The notes beneath the pieces are model-generated. The model saw only the letters and a program-made list of their open reading frames with translations, was not told the origin of the DNA and did no database searches. From positions 1 through 5,582 of the forward strand of contig JAEYQV010000015.1 in the NCBI GenBank assembly GCA_023409835.1: a stretch of 5,582 nt of DNA, written 5' to 3'. The position numbers and the translations under genes are program-made. This stretch comes from Bacillota bacterium. Its GTDB lineage: Bacteria > Bacillota > Clostridia > Lachnospirales > Lachnospiraceae. Below are positions 5,171 to 5,582 of the stretch, one piece after another; within the stretch, counting starts at the first letter, position 1, and every line of letters starts with the position of its first letter.

Positions 5171-5582
5171 TTATGTAGTCTGTGCTGCAACAGCTGATCT
5201 ATAACTTATTAATATGATACGAAGTATATTCTGCTGAAAGCAATGGAGTAGTATCCCAGCCTTATAGACTGCAACCATTGCGGGATTTAAGCTTACATAA
5301 ACGGCTCATCAGCCAGGGTAAAAAAGAGATTCTGTATTTCCCTGTTTTATGTAGTCTGTGATGCAACAGATGATCTATAACTTATTTATGTGATACGAAG
5401 TATATTCTGCTGAAAGCAATGGAGCAGTATCCCAGCCTTATAGACTATGACCATTGCGGGATTTATGCTTACTACAAACGGCTCATCAGCCAGGGTAAAA
5501 AAGAGATTCTGTATTTCCCTGTTTTATGTAGTCTGTGATGCAACAGATGATCTATAACTTATTTATGTGATACGAAGTATAT
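5165..5582. repeat. Direct tandem repeat, 176/177-bp unit, at least 2.4 copies, running off the window
   Basis: Unit 1 is 5165-5340 (176 bp), unit 2 is 5341-5517 (177 bp), and unit 3 starts at 5518 and is cut by the window end. Each begins CCTGTTTTATGTAGTCTGTG. The 65 bases visible of unit 3 are identical to unit 2. Unit 1 differs from unit 2 at about a dozen positions plus one indel, clustered near 5185, 5194, 5212-5216, 5250, 5270-5272 and 5290-5297. Every unit contains GCAATGG followed about 30 bp later by CCATTGC, and ATCCC followed by GGGAT. Units lie directly next to each other with no spacer, so this is not a CRISPR array. The pattern of an older edge copy and identical inner copies suggests recent amplification. 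No function is recognised. Confidence 0.9.

Larger units (their letters stand above)
4923..5282. repeat. Long imperfect inverted repeat, about 360 bp
   Basis: The two arms are collinear reverse complements in blocks: 4923-4933 with 5272-5282 (11 bp, perfect), 4943-4950 with 5256-5263 (8 bp, perfect), 4972-4984 with 5220-5232 (one mismatch in 13), 5027-5039 with 5159-5170 (12 bp plus one extra G on the left), 5040-5056 with 5142-5158 (four A/G-type differences), 5061-5066 with 5133-5138, and the tip 5082-5093 with 5101-5112. The stretch 4985-5026 against 5171-5219 matches poorly and differs in length. The right arm from 5165 is the first unit of the tandem array, so the left arm is an inverted, diverged copy of that unit plus the tip segment. 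No transposase is encoded. It could be two copies of a repeat family in inverted orientation, a MITE-like element, or the gene for a long structured RNA. Confidence 0.85.

Noticed and set aside
5374..5407. loxP-like sequence (ATAACTT ... ATACGAAGTATA) in the repeat units
   Set aside because: The arms are not proper inverted repeats of each other and the left arm departs from loxP after seven bases; the resemblance looks accidental.
5165..5582. CRISPR array
   Set aside because: The unit is 176/177 bp and fully repeated without variable spacers, and no cas gene is present.

Overview
The window looks like chromosomal DNA of a spore-forming Clostridia, most likely Lachnospiraceae-like. The basis is moderately AT-rich DNA, strong AAGGAG-type ribosome binding sites, a sporulation gene (ylbJ), and the rsmD-coaD-ylbJ neighbourhood known from Bacillus and Clostridia. 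The family-level placement is inference, because nothing in the window names the species.

Layout. Positions 1-120 hold a run of compact hairpins ending in a perfect 9-bp stem. This resembles the right end (and guide-RNA scaffold) of an IS200/IS605-type element whose body would lie outside the window. A sigma-A-like promoter at 191-218 then leads into a tight three-gene operon on the + strand: rsmD (16S rRNA methyltransferase), coaD (coenzyme A biosynthesis), and a 213-residue coiled-coil protein of unknown function with an acidic tail. The operon runs head-on into ylbJ, a membrane protein of sporulation on the - strand; the two stop codons overlap. ylbJ and pepF (oligoendopeptidase F) diverge from a 125-bp intergenic region. 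pepF is complete and has all expected zinc-peptidase residues.

The unusual part is 4900-5582, 683 bp with no convincing gene. It contains a very long imperfect inverted repeat (about 4923-5282, each arm about 170-180 bp, tipped by a perfect 12-bp hairpin). The right arm is continuous with the first unit of a 176/177-bp direct tandem repeat (units start at 5165, 5341 and 5518) that continues past the window end. At the informative sites that can be read, the left arm agrees with unit 1 and not with units 2 and 3. This suggests that unit 1 and the left arm are maintained together, by base pairing, gene conversion or common origin. No known family is recognised for this repeat system, and it is the best candidate here for something undescribed.

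Functionally the coding genes are housekeeping: ribosome modification, CoA synthesis, peptide turnover, and one sporulation membrane protein. The two edges of the window carry the mobile or repetitive material.
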